In this document: in pieces, positions 45,601 through 59,569 of the stretch
Layout: each line of letters begins with the position of its first letter
How positions within the stretch are numbered: position 1 is the first letter of the stretch
Source: Mycteria americana
Taxonomy: Eukaryota > Chordata > Aves > Ciconiiformes > Ciconiidae
Assembly (NCBI RefSeq): GCF_035582795.1
Contig: NC_134369.1
Span: forward strand, 61,876,001-61,940,000
Reading direction: 5' to 3'
Length of the DNA stretch: 64,000 nt
Made by a program: the position numbers and the translations under genes
Notes under the pieces: generated by a model
The model's database searches: none
What the model saw: only the letters and a program-made list of their open reading frames with translations
What the model was told of the DNA's origin: nothing

Positions 45601-48600
45601 TTGCATCACTGAAGAATATGTGCCTCAGCTTCTCCTGTGGAAGCCTCAAAGTGCTGCTTGCTCTTTTTGGAGCAAATGCTTCCCCCTGCTTTAGCCTGGT
45701 AGAGCATCTGTCTCTTTGGCCAGTAGTGTCACTCTTCTGAACTGTTGCTGCTGTGACCAAACAGGTGTGTGAGAGAGGTGAGAAAGCTGATCCCTCCTGC
45801 AGCCAGGGCTGCCCTGGGGATGGGCTGAGCACTTGGCTGGAGCCTCCAGCCGGCCCCTGCCTGCTGGGTGCTGAGGCTGAGTTGCCGTGAGTAGCTCTGA
45901 AGCCTATCCTATGAGTTTGGTGAGGAGGGAGGGGAGGTCTCCTTTCCCATTTTGTGAATATAGGAAACCTCAGGGTTGCTGGCTCACTCAAATCTGCAAG
46001 CAGTGAGCTGTGATGCAGTGAGGATGGGCAAGTGCTCTGAAGAGCTTTTCCTCTTCTGTTTTTGCTGTAGACTCTGCCTCAGGCTGATTGTTGGTGGTGC
46101 TGAGTTGGGTGGTGCTGAGTAGAGCTGGGAGGGTACAGCTGGGTCTCATCTGAAGTTCTCATCACCTCTGTTCTGTTAGGCTTTGTACAAGTATTGAATA
46201 ACTTGAGGGAGAGGCTTGCTGGTGGGAACTTGGTGGCAGAGGGACGATTTTTTCAGAGCTGTCCTCTGGCTTTCAGCCCAAGATCTGAGTTGCTTGGCAA
46301 ATTGTTTCCTCCTGTGTGTACTGGCTCCGAGAAGTGGGTCTGCTCTCTGGGAAACTGCTGCATTGTGTGCTCTAGCTCCTTTTGTATTTTGGGTGGGTTT
46401 TTAGTCCTCTTGATTTGGTTCTTAAGATGGTCCCGTTTCCCCCCATTCCCCCCCCCATTTGCTTGGGAGTGTGAGTGCATGGGATCAGTTTCTTTTGTTT
46501 CTTTTGTTTCTTTTCTTGGGCAATTTCAGGTGACACAGCAAGCTGTCCTTCACGCACAGGTCAGATGCTGTCCTTGTGGTGCAAACAGGGCAGGCACAAA
46601 TCCAGCCATCCCGCCAACAGTCTGAAAATTGGGAAGGGTCTAGGGGTATATTTCTGGATTTGGGTGAAAAATAACTTTTTCTGTTGGAGCAGAAGCAAAG
46701 GTGGTGGAGCTGGGAGGTGTTGCAGTTTGCCCTGGTGCAGCTAGTGACTGAGGAACATCCCTGTGCTGGTCCAGGAGCAGAGATGGGCAGCACTTATTTT
46801 GCCTGACAATCCCAGACTGGCTGCTACTGGTTTGAAAGGATGGATGTATATAGAGAGGACCTTTATAAATATTTAAGCTGTTCAAAGCATGTGTGAGAGC
46901 AGTTACATTAGGCAAATTGATGTCTTTTATTGTACCCATCTTGCTGAAGTTGTTTTGGAGGATGGGGGAGAAATAAAGACAGAACTTCTTAAACCCCTAA
47001 TAAAAATATTTTTAGAGGTCATAAAAACAAATAAATGAGGTGTCGGGGGAATTAGACTTGGAAGCAGTCCTTATGGCTCTGAAACTGGCTGGGAAGGGGA
47101 CTGGTTTCATGTCCTCTTACCTGAGCCCTTGTGAAGAGGTTCTGGGAGTAAACACTGGTCTCCTCTTGAAACCAACCATCTCCAGCTCAGTTCGTCTCCA
47201 GCTCAGTTTGGTGGAATGCTGCCCTGTCTGGTTATCACTTGCTCCGCAGCCGCTGCTGCGTTGCCCAGAGCAATACCTCCTGAGCAGCAGTGTGTCCTTT
47301 TGTTTCAGCTCAAGAGAAGGAAACTACTGGGTGCAGTAGTGTTGCTTGCAAAATGATTTCAATGTCTGCTGGGGGAGGGTGTAGGAGGAGATGCAATGGG
47401 GTCTCTGAAAGAGATGGATAGGAAAAACCTTTCCAGTGACTATATAGTGCCTATGTAAATAAAGGCAGCGGATTTAATTCATGCTGCCAGAGCTGGGACA
47501 AAGCTTGGAGCAGGTGCACACCCAGAGCTTGCTTAAGTTGGATAGATGCCCACTGAAATGTTTATCAAACATGAGAATAAAAGGAAAAGGGTTGTATTTA
47601 ACCTTTTTTTGATGATGCATTTTAAAAATAACTTACATTTCTAAAGTGAGCAGCAGTTACAACCAGGGTTTGAAAAATTGACTTGGTGCTTGCAAGCCAC
47701 AGTGGGAAACACCTGTGTTGCAATATGCCCTGCAGCAGGAAGGTATAAAATGGTTGGGTGCTGCTCGCTTACTGTGGTGTTTGTTGGCTGTTGCAGTGGG
47801 GTTCTCCTTGTGTGCTAGGGTTGCCTTCACACTCTTATTGCTACTCAGTTCTTGCTCTTTCATCAGTAGATGTAATTTGGCTTGATATCTGTATTTCACT
47901 GCTGTTCAAGTGATTCTGAGCCTCTGGAGTAGGAAAGAATGAATCTAGTTAGTCTTAGCTCAGTTTTACCCCCATAAAACTATGGCACACAGTTGAGGCA
48001 CTGAAACTGTCTTCAGACTAAGGAAGACACTACTGTACTAATGTGCTAATTTTATACTCTCACTTGGCAGGTTGCCTTTGTAATCAAAGGGCTGGAAATT
48101 TTTCAGTTTGAACAAAATGTTCTAAGTAGCTGTTCTCTAGGTGGAAATGGATTTGATACGGTATACTGCCTTCAAAAGAAATCCATCTTTCCATATCTTT
48201 CTGGGCATAATCATTCTAACTAAAATTCTCTTTCCTGACTAAGTGAAGTCATAGTCAAGACCTGGGTAAGGCTTACCTGTGAAGTTTCCTTAGCAGTGGT
48301 GTATCTCATCAATCTCTATGCATCTGATGGGAATGGAGGGGGGGATGTTTTCAGAAAGTACCTGGAAGTTTTAGGAATTACAGCTGTAATGAATTTCAAC
48401 AGAACCATTCTATTATGTGTCATTTTCTCTCTGGTTAATAACTATTGTGCAGGCTTGGTAGAGAGCATGGTCAAAATACAAAAGCTTGTTTTAAGCAAGT
48501 TTGGAAGACAATGTCCTGGTGAGTTGTACAGTACCTGGCACATGGCATTATGCAGCAGGGAGTAAGTATCTGCTTCTCATCAACAGTGTAAAAGTAATTA

Positions 48601-51600
48601 GAAACATCTTTTGATGCTCTTGGGTTTTTTGCCCTTTGTTTTAGGGAATCAGTTAGCACGGACTAGAGAACATAGGTATCCTGACTTTACTTTTTCCAAC
48701 GAAAATGTCTACGAGAGCAGAACAATCACAGAGCAATCATGTATTTTTAAAGTGGTTTGAAATTAAATGTTAACTCAAAGGCCATGTTATGTTACTAGAA
48801 AGCTTAAAACAAATGGCAGAATTGCTTCCAGGCTGTATGAAACTCGTATCTTTCTGTTGCCTTTGATTTTATTTTTTTTTTAAATAGAATTTTAAATACC
48901 CTATTTTTTAATGAGCCTAAAATTTCAACTTCTGTAATACTATAATGAGAGCTGGCTGCTAAACTTTGTTGCTTTGAGTTTAAGATGAAACAAAACTCTG
49001 TGTGCCATATGTTAAAAGGACAAGCTGACTTGACAACAAGAATGTGTTTTATATTCTGCATTTTGGCAAGACTCTGTAGTCTTGGAGGGCAACTGTAAGG
49101 AGAGAGAAATCAGTGAAGATGCAAGAATGATGCAAGAAGGACTTGCGAGGTCAGCAGAGCTGGATGCTGTCTGTCTTAGGTGGGAGGGGGAATAGGAAGA
49201 GTACCAACCAAGAAGGGCTGAAAAGTGGCAGCAGATAAAATCTTAAAATAAATAAATAAATACATAAATCTCATGCTGTTAGTGTCCTCTTCTAAAGATA
49301 TCTGGCTATTTTTTTCTGTTGTTTTATCATTCAGTAGATTAAACATACAGTGGCTGGTTCAGGTGAGTGCAAATCTGCCCTTCCTATGCTTTGGAGAATA
49401 TGGTCTTGAATTGAATTCCTGAGATCAGGAGACAACCAGGCTGGTGGGGTGGTGGTGGAAGGGAAGCTGCATTCATAACAGTATCTTACAGCAGCCTTTG
49501 GCTAGTATCTGAAGTCCTGACACATCCACATTGAGTTGAGCTACTGCTTCTGCTTACAGCAGCTGTTCTTGTCTGTGTTAGGGGTTTACGTACATGGCTG
49601 GGTACTGCTCTGGCAACCTGGGCAAATATGCAGCTTGCCTGGTGATGGGAAAGCCAGAGCAGACCTGTCCTTCCTTTCTCTTCTCCCAGGGAAGGAGAGC
49701 TGTGGCTTTCTCTGTTCACGTGCCCTCTGCCAGCTCCACAGCTGCTCAGGCCATTCAGCTGAAACTCTTCTTTGCTGTGACTTTTGTTCTACCTTACCCA
49801 AAAGCAGTTTGGTCGGAAGTTGAGGACTTGCATAGTGGGGATGCAAGTTGTGTTTGGCACCTGCTGTTGTTGCTCTGTCACTTGTGATTTCCTGTGACCA
49901 TCAGCAAAGTGTGATGTCCCCACAGCATACTGTTTACTTGGCCCTGCTCTGCTAGGCTTGGTGAAGGTTGGTCACCATGGAGCTAATGACTCACTTGCCA
50001 TAACCTGTGATAAAGGTGTAGGGGGGATTGCAAGGAAGTGTTTCAGCCATCCTGTCAGTATATTTTACTCTCCTGTTGGTTGTCCTGCCTGTCCTTTGAA
50101 GCCAGGCAGCATCCCTTTATACTGCCGGTGGGTCATGGGGACCTTGTGTGTGATTACCTTCTGCTGAACTGTAGTAGGCCACTGGAAGTGCAAGCGAGCC
50201 AAATGAACTGCTGGCTCTGGGGAATGTGCCCGAGCCAGATGCAGGAAGAGCCAAACACTGTAAGTCACGGTGCAGGCTGGCTCTTGGTACAATATTCAGC
50301 TGACTAAAATTGCAAGACGTGCTTTGCAGGGTCTAGAGTCTGAATTCAGCTCTGAGTGTATCTTCTCAAGTCTTGTTACTTCTGTTCAGGCTTGAGTTTT
50401 ACAGTACCGGTCTTGTTCTTTCATGTCTGTATTTTACTCCATATAAGGTCTTGGCTAAATATTTGTTTGGGTTAAGGGGCCTTTACGGGTTTCTCTCTAC
50501 CTCCAACCTCCATTCTTTCCAGACTCCTTGTTTCATCCCTGAGATGCACAAAACACTGTACCTCTTTCAGAGGTGGAAATACTGTTACTATCTGCATTCC
50601 TAGACCTCTCTGAGGCTGGGACAGGCCTTGCCAAACTCAGATCTCCCAGGTCATGCCAATTCCTGTTCCCTGTGCTGTGCAACAGCTCAACCTTGCCCCT
50701 CTGGAAAAACAAGCAATATTGCAGTCACTCGTGAGTTGTTCCTGTGCCGTGTGTTCAGAGCAGGTCCCCCCTCTGCCGTTGGGGTGTCCTTGTTGCAGCA
50801 GGTGGTTACTTTGGTGCTGAATTTGGCCAGGCATGCCCAGGACCCTGTTCAGTAAGAGCAGGCACTTTGTGCTGGTGCTGTTGTTAGGTGTGAGATCCCT
50901 GTTGTACTTGGATCACAGTACAGTTACACCCTGGTGTTTTACAGATGTGTCCATGTCACACAGCTGTAGGGTGACAAAGATCATCTTGTCAAAGCAGATG
51001 TTTAAGTGGCTATTTAACTTGCATTGTAGTGAACTATCTTCATGCAACTACAATTGAGTGGAGTAGGAGTATGGGCTAGCATTGTGCAAGCTGGTGGGAA
51101 TACTGCCTGCAAATAGCCATAAAAAAATAGTCTTTGGTTGCGGCCAAGCACAGATAGAGCGTTAGTGAAGCGAGCAAGGGAATGAAGTAATGATCAGGGA
51201 CAGACCCTGGAATGAATTGGATGGGGGAAGCTGTCAGCACACCAAAAATGGCCCTTCTGTGTAGATGTCTGACTAATTGGCAGCGATGGGGGAAAGAGCA
51301 CGTAGGATGCTGGGACTTGACGCTAGCCTCTGAAGGGCTTGCTGGGGCATATCTGACCACTGGAGGTGGCTTGTGAAGCTGGCTGATAGGTTCCTTCCAG
51401 GGTTTAGATGTGTAGTAACAAGAGAAGGTGGGCAGTGGTAGGGGAAGAAAAATAACTTGTTCCTCTCCTTCAGTCATTTGGACTGTAAGAGTACAAGCTT
51501 GTTCTGGGATTGGGGAAAATGAACGCTATCGCCTGCAGTGTTCATGGCTCTTGGTACTTACTTTCCTCCACATAGAGAAGCTTGGGACATTTGTATGCCA

Positions 51601-54600
51601 CAGGGAAAGTAGCCACTGTTCCTGTTTAGGGCAGGACTTCCAGTGCACAGTTAATCCAGGTACTAAGATGAGTAATTGGCACCTCTGCTCTGCATATGTG
51701 TTCTCCATAGCTAAGCCTTCATCAAGTTCTTGTGTTTCTTATTCTGTTAGCCCCCAGCTGGGTCACCTCTCTTTGCACAATGGAGGCTGGACTTGAATGA
51801 ATGAGAAATCAGTTGGGAGGTGAGCCAGCTTGGTATGCAGATAATGTGGTGACATTTCTTCCCTTTCCTCCCCCTTTTTGCCCAGTGGCTTAAAACCTTG
51901 TTCTGAAAAAGCATCTTCCAGTTGATTTTTCAAATAGGGAAACAGGCAAGACTTTTTCTAATATGGGAAGGTAAGCTTGGTTTAGGTTACTTTGCCCTGC
52001 AGCGAAGAACACTGACATCTGAAGGTAAAAGGTGGTGGAGGGGAGAAGACTCTAAAAAGAGCTTGGTTTCATTAAGCAAAGTCACCTAAAATCTTGACAT
52101 GTGAGAATCATTTCCAGTTGGCATAGACTGTGACAGGTGTTTCACCATAGGAAACTCATTGCTTGACTTCCAGTGTGACCTTGGGCAGAAAGCTGAACCT
52201 TTTAGCTTTCTCTGTTTTATGTTAAATCTACCTGTGTTCAGTATGGGGATGAGAGTAAGAGTGGACAAGCGCGTGTGTATCTAGAGACATTAGAGAAGAA
52301 GTCAGCAGCTTGAGCAGAGCTAGTGCTTTGTGAGGCAGGGCTGGAAACCCCCCTATCTGATTTGGTGACAATTAAGATGGGGAGAGGAGGTGTCAGTGTT
52401 TGTGGTCTGTCTTATTAACAGAATTGATGCATCTGAAGTCTGGTCTGCCCACAGCAGACTAATTCATGTTCTGAAGGCAAAACAGGAAGAAATTTTCCTT
52501 TGTAATCTGTCTTCCAAAAGTCAAAAGTGTTTCTGGCTGCAGGGTAACTAAGGTGCATTAACTATTCCACTATGAATTCCTTGTGGAGACAGTGTGCTTG
52601 CTGTAGCTTTACTGCAAAGTAAAGCAGGTGCAGCCAATGCTCAGCTTGCCTGTCCATCTCAGGGAGGAGTCTGCATTTGTGCACTGTGGGGGGAGGGAGA
52701 GATGTCTCTAGCAGGGAAGGCAGAAGCTAAATTTACACATTTTCCTTTCAGGCTGCTTGGAAGGAAGAGAAATATATAGCAAATAAATGCGTGTTGGGGT
52801 TAGACTCTGTTGTGCCAGACCTGTGCTGTGCCTTATGAGCAGTGTTGACGTGTCTCAAAGTTTAATTCCTTCCCTCTGCCTATAATGGAGTGATGAGGGA
52901 CTGGAAGGTTTTCTAGACTGTCCAGTGCTGCTTGTGTAAGGCCATATTTCTCTGGGTTACCTTAACTTCTAGTTCATGATGCTGCCTCTCTTGCTTGCTC
53001 ACGCAAGAAAAAATGCTCCCAGGGACCCCTGGAGCTGGGGAGGCCTCTGCTCTGACTGCTTTGGCATTGTCCCTGTTTCTGGAATGTCACTTCTGTGGGT
53101 GAAGCCTGGCATGGTGGAGCAGCCACAGCCCTGGAGCAGGGGGATTTCACTAGCTTGGGAGAAACCCTCTTTCCCCTTAAACAAAGGGTTTGGAGGGTGT
53201 TTCTTGGCAGTTTCTCTTCCATGCTTTTTTCTGTGACTATTTCACCAAAGGGCTTCTGAGAATCTGGGGGCCTGTGCCCTAAAAATCTGGGAAGGAAATG
53301 CAAGGTATCAGAGAAGGTAGGGAAACTCTTGAGGCAGTATGTTCTGGCATGCTGGATTCAAGCAAGTGCCTGAAGCCCAGGATTTCCCACACTCAAAGGC
53401 CTTATCTACTGCAAAAGCTGGAGAAGTGAATGCCAAGTGATGCTAATAGAAGTATGTTCAGTTCTCCTGGACTCCTCTCTAGCTGCCTGCCTAAATAAAC
53501 ACCCTCTGCATCAGTCACACCATTGTCTCATGCCTCTGAGCTAAGCTAATTTTCCCCATGATGGTGTAAAACAGGAAATGAATTCCAAATCTTTATTAAA
53601 TGACAACTCCAGCACTGTCCCCTTCTAGGTGATGAGGGGACAGCTGCTCTATGGAGACACCACAGCATTTGTCACTTGGCCACGTGCAAGGTAGCCAGAG
53701 GGTGCTGAGTGCCTGCCACATCTGTCAGAAGTCCTTGGTAGTAGAGCTCAGGTTTGTTCCAGCCTACTCTGTGCAAGGTGTGTCTGTACAACATGCAAGT
53801 GCTGGTTGTTTGGAAATCTTAACAGAACTCGTGTTCAGTCGGCTCTTGGAAGGGAGAGATTAAAAGCAGGTCCTAAATGTCTGCTGTGGGCTGTGAAAAC
53901 CATGGTCTATTGGATGGTGAAATTATCTTCCTAGGCTCAGTTATAACAGAGTCTTAGGGCACCCTGAGGGGAATAGGCTCTTGTTACTCTGATGTGGAGG
54001 CATAATTTAAGGAGGCCCCTTTCAGGGTTCAAGGCCTCCTGGTGACCTGCTTTACTGTGAAGAGATGCTATCATGACATGGACAAGCAGAAGCTGGTCCA
54101 AGGCTATGACCAAGTACGCCTAGCTATAGTTTGACGTGTGTTATGACAGATGAGTATGCAGGTGAGCAGAGAAGAGGGTAAGAGGTCGGAGTAGCTGGAA
54201 GAACTTCTCCTGGATCTAGCAGCCAAACAGCCGTTGTCCTAATCAGCACTTTGTGGGAATGGCTTGCGGAGACAAGAATGAAACAAACGCTGGCTCAGTA
54301 ACCTGCTTGCTAGTGTGCACCCAAGTGTCTTGAAGATGTATTTCTTTTTAAGGTGTATTACCAGCTATGCAGAGCATTTCATGTCTCAGACAGATTGGTC
54401 TGTAACTGTACCTTGGTTATCATAAGACTTTTTGCAGGATATATCTATCATGCTAATATAAATCATTCATCCATCTAGTGACAAAAATCCCTGCTAATTA
54501 TTCCTGGGAACTTGCTTTTGAATTGTCAGAGTGTGAACTCTCTGGTGGGCTAAGCAGTACGTCTGAAGTGTGTGGTGCTGGCTTGGTCCTTGCTCTGTGC

Positions 54601-57390
54601 AAGTATGTGCAACGGAGCCCAGATGGAGCCCCCGAGTTCAGGAGCAGTTGCTGGAAGCCTGGCTGCCTGCTGCTTGTGTCTTCTCAGCTCTGTGAAGTTT
54701 TATGCTTTTAAGTGAATGATCTTTCTCAGTAATTGGTCCAGGGGCTTGGAAGAAAGAGCTGTGCAGCACCATGTTCTGCTGTAGAGCTGCTCGTAGGGGA
54801 GCAGAGAGTGATGTTGCTGGTATTTTGAGAGCAGTCCTTGAGGCCCGTCGTTCTTAAGTGCACCATGACTGGCTCTGATCGAGGGCTTGCAGGGTGGCTC
54901 TGTCACTAGTTTGCAAAGCGCTTTCCTCGTGGCTTTATCAATCACAGCTTTAAAAATAAACTTGGAATTATTGGCTGTGTGCAGGCTTGAGATGGCAGGA
55001 TACACTTTTAGTTCACCTTTGAGACAGAGGTGTGGGTCAGGTGCAGGCAGGCAGAAATTCCTAATGGGGTTTGCTGGCCACACAGCACCTACATCCTTTT
55101 TGGATGAATTTACTGGGAGGCAGTTCGCTATAGTTGTACAAAGCACAGCTCTGCCAATATGGCAGGACATGTACTGGGAGCGCTCTGGGGATGGTTTTGT
55201 ACTTAACTGCTGTGGAGTGAATCCATGAACTTTAGAGCATAAATGTCATGAACCAGAGCCCAGCTAGGTCAGTGGAACAAGTCCCTTTGGGTTGGGGGGC
55301 TGTAGTCTGGGCCTTGTATTGCCATTTCTCTTCTCTTTCCCAATTTATGATGTGAAAGAATTGTAGTATTTTTTTTCCCCTCCTCTCCCTTTTATGTAGC
55401 TAGTTGTAATCCACAGTATTGTCTTATCACCTGTGATTCTCCAAAATTGTAAATTGGCAAGAGACTTGATTAAAGCTTAGCAATATATTAAAATAATTTT
55501 TAGTATTCTAGGAACTTTTACAATAAGAACAACAAGATTTCTAGAACCTAAATGTCTTGTCCTCGTTTGTTTAGCTTTTCATTTTAATAGCTGTCTCCAG
55601 TGATCTTTTTCAGGCAGTTCACCTGGTATGGAGGTAAGACTTGCTGTTCTGAACTTTTCAGAATCACTTCTGGCTGCCTGCCTCCTAAAGGCTCTGTACT
55701 CGGTACCCACTGTTGCAGTGCTTGGTTAGAATAAACTGATGTGGCACATGAGGAAGGATGGACTGGGGAAGTAGGGGAGAAGACTTGTATCTGAAACTGC
55801 AAAGGCGTAGACAGCCTCCTTTCTTATAGCTAGTAGCTTGCTTTTCTTCCTGGTTCACTAATTCCTTCCTTCATTTTCCTGTGCATTAGTCTTTGAAATA
55901 CTGCTAGAAAAGGATAGGCATAGATGCAGTTTGCTCTGTTCTGAAGTCTATCAGAGATAGATCATTAGCTTCTCTGTAACTAACTTACCCTCCTTAACTA
56001 CTGCTTTTTGTTCCTGGGTTTTCCAGAAGATCTTGCTGACTTGCATCAAAACAGGAAGTCTGCAGTGCTGTAAATAACTGGGTGGTTCAGTCTGATTTTT
56101 TCCATCCAACACTTTACCAGTCAGAGTTAAAATTCCTTTTTAATGGCATCAGTCATCCTGAGATAGGGCTAGACTTTCTCTCTGCACATAACCTATCAAG
56201 TTTCATTATGGAGAAACGTGGGATTTGAGGGAGAATGGGGTTGGTCCTGCCTTGCTCTTCTGTTGTATTTTTGGCAATATTCCCTACAAAAGTGCTGTAT
56301 GTGAAGGCACTGCAGAATGTCAGAGCATCCTTGGACTCAGCCTGAAGGTTGCTGTCTGTCTTGACCTGACTGTAGGAGAAGAAGGCCTAGTTCAGCAGCC
56401 TCTGAGGAGGAGCACACCAGAGGGACACAGAGGATTTCGGTTTCTTGGTGAAGTTCTGCTGCTGAATTGGCTCAATCGTACCAGTATAACCATGGAGCAG
56501 CTTCCTTCCACTGCAAGAGTGGACATAGTGTGGTGTGATTATTTTGTCACTGATCATAACTGCTCAGTTTAAATTGCTCTCATCTTCCATATCTGTACAG
56601 AGATTTGGGTTATGTCACAACTGTCCCTGCTTGGGGTAGCAGCTATAGGTAGGCTAACTGTACTCTGCAGTCAGATTCCTGGATATAACAACTTAAGGAA
56701 CTCCTTTTGATAGCTCAGGTATATGGGTATTGTCCTCCTGCTATGTTCTTTTAGTAGCTTGTTTTAAGTAAAGCTTAAGCTGTGTAGCACAACTCTGGCT
56801 ACAGATCTGCAGAGATGTAGGGTTCTGACTTTGTCTATACTAAAAAGCTTTTCCTGTATGAGCTGAGCTAGGGTGTAAATTTAATCTGCTGTAGTTAAGG
56901 CTATATAACCCTTATGGAGGAACTCCAGTCAGTTGTGAATAGCTTGTTTTCCCCTTCCTTTCTTCTCCTTTCCAATGGGGTCTCCTATTTAGAAAGGGGT
57001 TTTGTGAAACCTTAAATGATATTGGGGAAGCTGCAGACTTTTCTTGGCAGGCAAGGCATCTCATATCCTACTAGGCACCACTCTGAGGCTGTGAGCCCAA
57101 GGACACCTTCCTTTTGTCCTGCTGGAGTGAATAGTTTCTGCTCTTGCTTTGCCCTCAGGCCAGGAACCGTTTTATGGAGATCTCTGATACCTAGGTCCCT
57201 GGAAAGGCTTGTGTCTCAAGCAAAAGAGACACAGCTACCAAGAGACTTGCCCAGGTAACTGGCCTGACACTGGTGTCTGCTCCCATTAGCACTGGAACTG
57301 GATTTGCAAGTGCTGTTGGTGTCTACACTGGAAAAGTTACGAAATAATTGAGGGTGTGACTGCAAAGGACAGTGGCTCTCCTGCAGAACT

Positions 57391-57414
57391 CCCCCCCCCC
57401 CCCCCCACCCCCCC
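57391..57414. repeat. C16-A-C7 run
   Basis: Sixteen C, one A, seven C. On the minus strand a strong G-quadruplex candidate; length calls here are error-prone in any sequencing method. Confidence 0.9.
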
Positions 57415-59554
57415 AAGGGGCATTTTTGTAGTTCAGTCTGCTGTGGAAGTTGTTCTTCAGCAAGCATGGTGATCTGCCTGTGTTGGTAAGCTATTAATAC
57501 TGGGAGATTCATTCTTTGGATGTGATTGATGGAAGCCTCCTATGGCCACCGTTACCTCCAGGAGGTAACTTGAATTGACTTTTTGTGGTCTTCTCACTTT
57601 GAAGTGCACTGTGGTAAAAATTCCCCCAAGATCTGTCTTTGCCTGGCTCGTGTGTGTGCAGCAGTTCTTTCTGCCATGGAGCCCAGAATGCTGTCCTGAT
57701 AATGGCCTTTAGAATTTCTAGCCCTCTGCATGTATGTCTGCAAAGTGCTGAGTATCGCTGCGAGTTGAAGGCAGGAGGAAATCAAGGCACTGAGGTAAAA
57801 TGACTTGCTTCTGCTCCAGGGAGCTAAACGTGGTTTCCCACATAGCATCCCTGTTCCACATTCAGTCACTTTCTGTGGTAGTCAGAAATAAATCCATTTT
57901 CATACAGCTTTTTCTTCAGAACTGCAGTGCATAAGCATTCTAGCAGACTATCTAAGCTTTTGTTGTAACAGTGCTTGAGAGGAGAAAACATGGGGCTTCT
58001 GGCTGCAAAGCAACTTAGCAGGGTAAGGTCTTCATGAATCAGTAATGAAATGCAGGGAGTCCCATTCCAAGGAACAGATCTTTTAGGTCTATGAGAAGAA
58101 AAGAATTCTGTCGGGTTTTTATTTGTTTTAATGAATGAATAAAGTAGTTTTATGGGTGTCTTGTGAACTCTGGGCTCAAAGTCAGAAGGTCAGACTTAAC
58201 ACAGATCCTCATAACCAGAAGCAACTGATACTTGGGACTGGTTCATGGATGGTAGCGTTGTGTTTCATGAAGGCCAGATAGTTCTCTAGGGCAAGATTCA
58301 GTACATGAAACAACACTTAATCCCTATGGAAAGGTCATGGATGCGATGTACTAGGTCTGAGGACTCAATAGGGAAAAAGAGTAAGTCATTAGCTCTTCAG
58401 AATCCACTTTCCCCTCCCCAAGGCCAGCGTGGAAAAATCAGAAGGGATATTCGTGAGATATATTTTAGGATTAAAAGTGAAAAGCTTTAAATGGAGATGA
58501 CTGCTGCACTTAAGTTATTCAGAATGTTTTCTGTCACTAATGAATTCAAATGTTTGCTTCATTTAAAAAAATAAAATTGGTATATATGACTTTAATTAGT
58601 GATAACGTGGGATCATATTTACTTTTTGTCCTTGCTGTTTCCATGTCACAGTGAAGGACACTTTTATGTAGACTGGGATGTTGTACTTGTTTCTCTACAT
58701 TTGCATTATGACACTAGGTCTTTATTTATGTACCATTTCAGAGCCCCCAGGATATATAACCTTCTGTTTGAGTTAACAATATTGATACTCTCTATTTCTG
58801 ACACTTTTCCTCCCTCCTTTGTCTCATTTTAGAGATACACCAACTGGCAACAAATACACTTACTACCATAGTGTGCTGTGACGTTCTAGTCTCAGTTCTG
58901 AATGGTGGTAAATGTACCTTGTATTAAAGAGCTTTATTTGAAAGCATACCTGATGGAAATTTATGGGCTAACTCAATTAGGCATGACGTGTTTCTCATTC
59001 CTAGATGAGCAAAAAAAGTTGCAAGTTCCTACAGCTGACTTCTTGGAAGATGTCTGGGAAAGGGCAGGTAGAAAGAAAAGAGAACTAGTTTTCACTCCCT
59101 GTGTTTCAAAACTTCAGGAAACATTACACCTCTGGGTGACGCATGAGGTGAACAAGGCCGATCATCTTTATGTTAGGATGTAACGAGACAGGGCAGTGTC
59201 TAACCCATGAGAAGACGGGGCATGGCATGGACCTTTCCCTCTGTCCTCTCTCTGTGTGTGTGCCTTGTTCTACCAAGGATTTAGGTGGCTGGGGAAGTTC
59301 CCTTTCTAATTCACAAGTGTTATTTTTGGTGGCAGTGCTGAGAATGATACTATTGTAGATGGCCTTGAAATCACCAGAACAAAGAAATGGAAGGAACAAG
59401 GGAAACTCACCATGTTTTTTTGAACAACAGCAGAAGTGGCAGAGTTGTGTGATGGTTTCAAGTGAGTTTTCTGCAGAAGAGCCAAGGCAGCCAGAGAAGA
59501 GACTGTTAATATAGCTAAATGGCAAACCCAGGGATGATAACTGCTGCTTCTATT

Positions 59555-59569
59555 AAAAAAAAAAAAAAA
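59555..59569. repeat. A15 run
   Basis: Uninterrupted A run followed by G then A and T runs. No retrotransposon body was recognised upstream. Confidence 0.85.

Noticed and set aside
46567-46585. RE1-like element (GCTGTCC ... GGTGC), tempting because RCOR1 acts with REST
   Set aside because: The half-sites are spaced two bases too far for a canonical RE1 and the second half ends AAA instead of TGA.
54769-54784. CAGCACCATG half of an RE1 site
   Set aside because: The second half-site (GGACAG) is absent.
54700-55170. 156-codon minus-strand open frame in RCOR1 intron 2
   Set aside because: No recognisable domain; no processed-pseudogene features such as a poly(A) tail.
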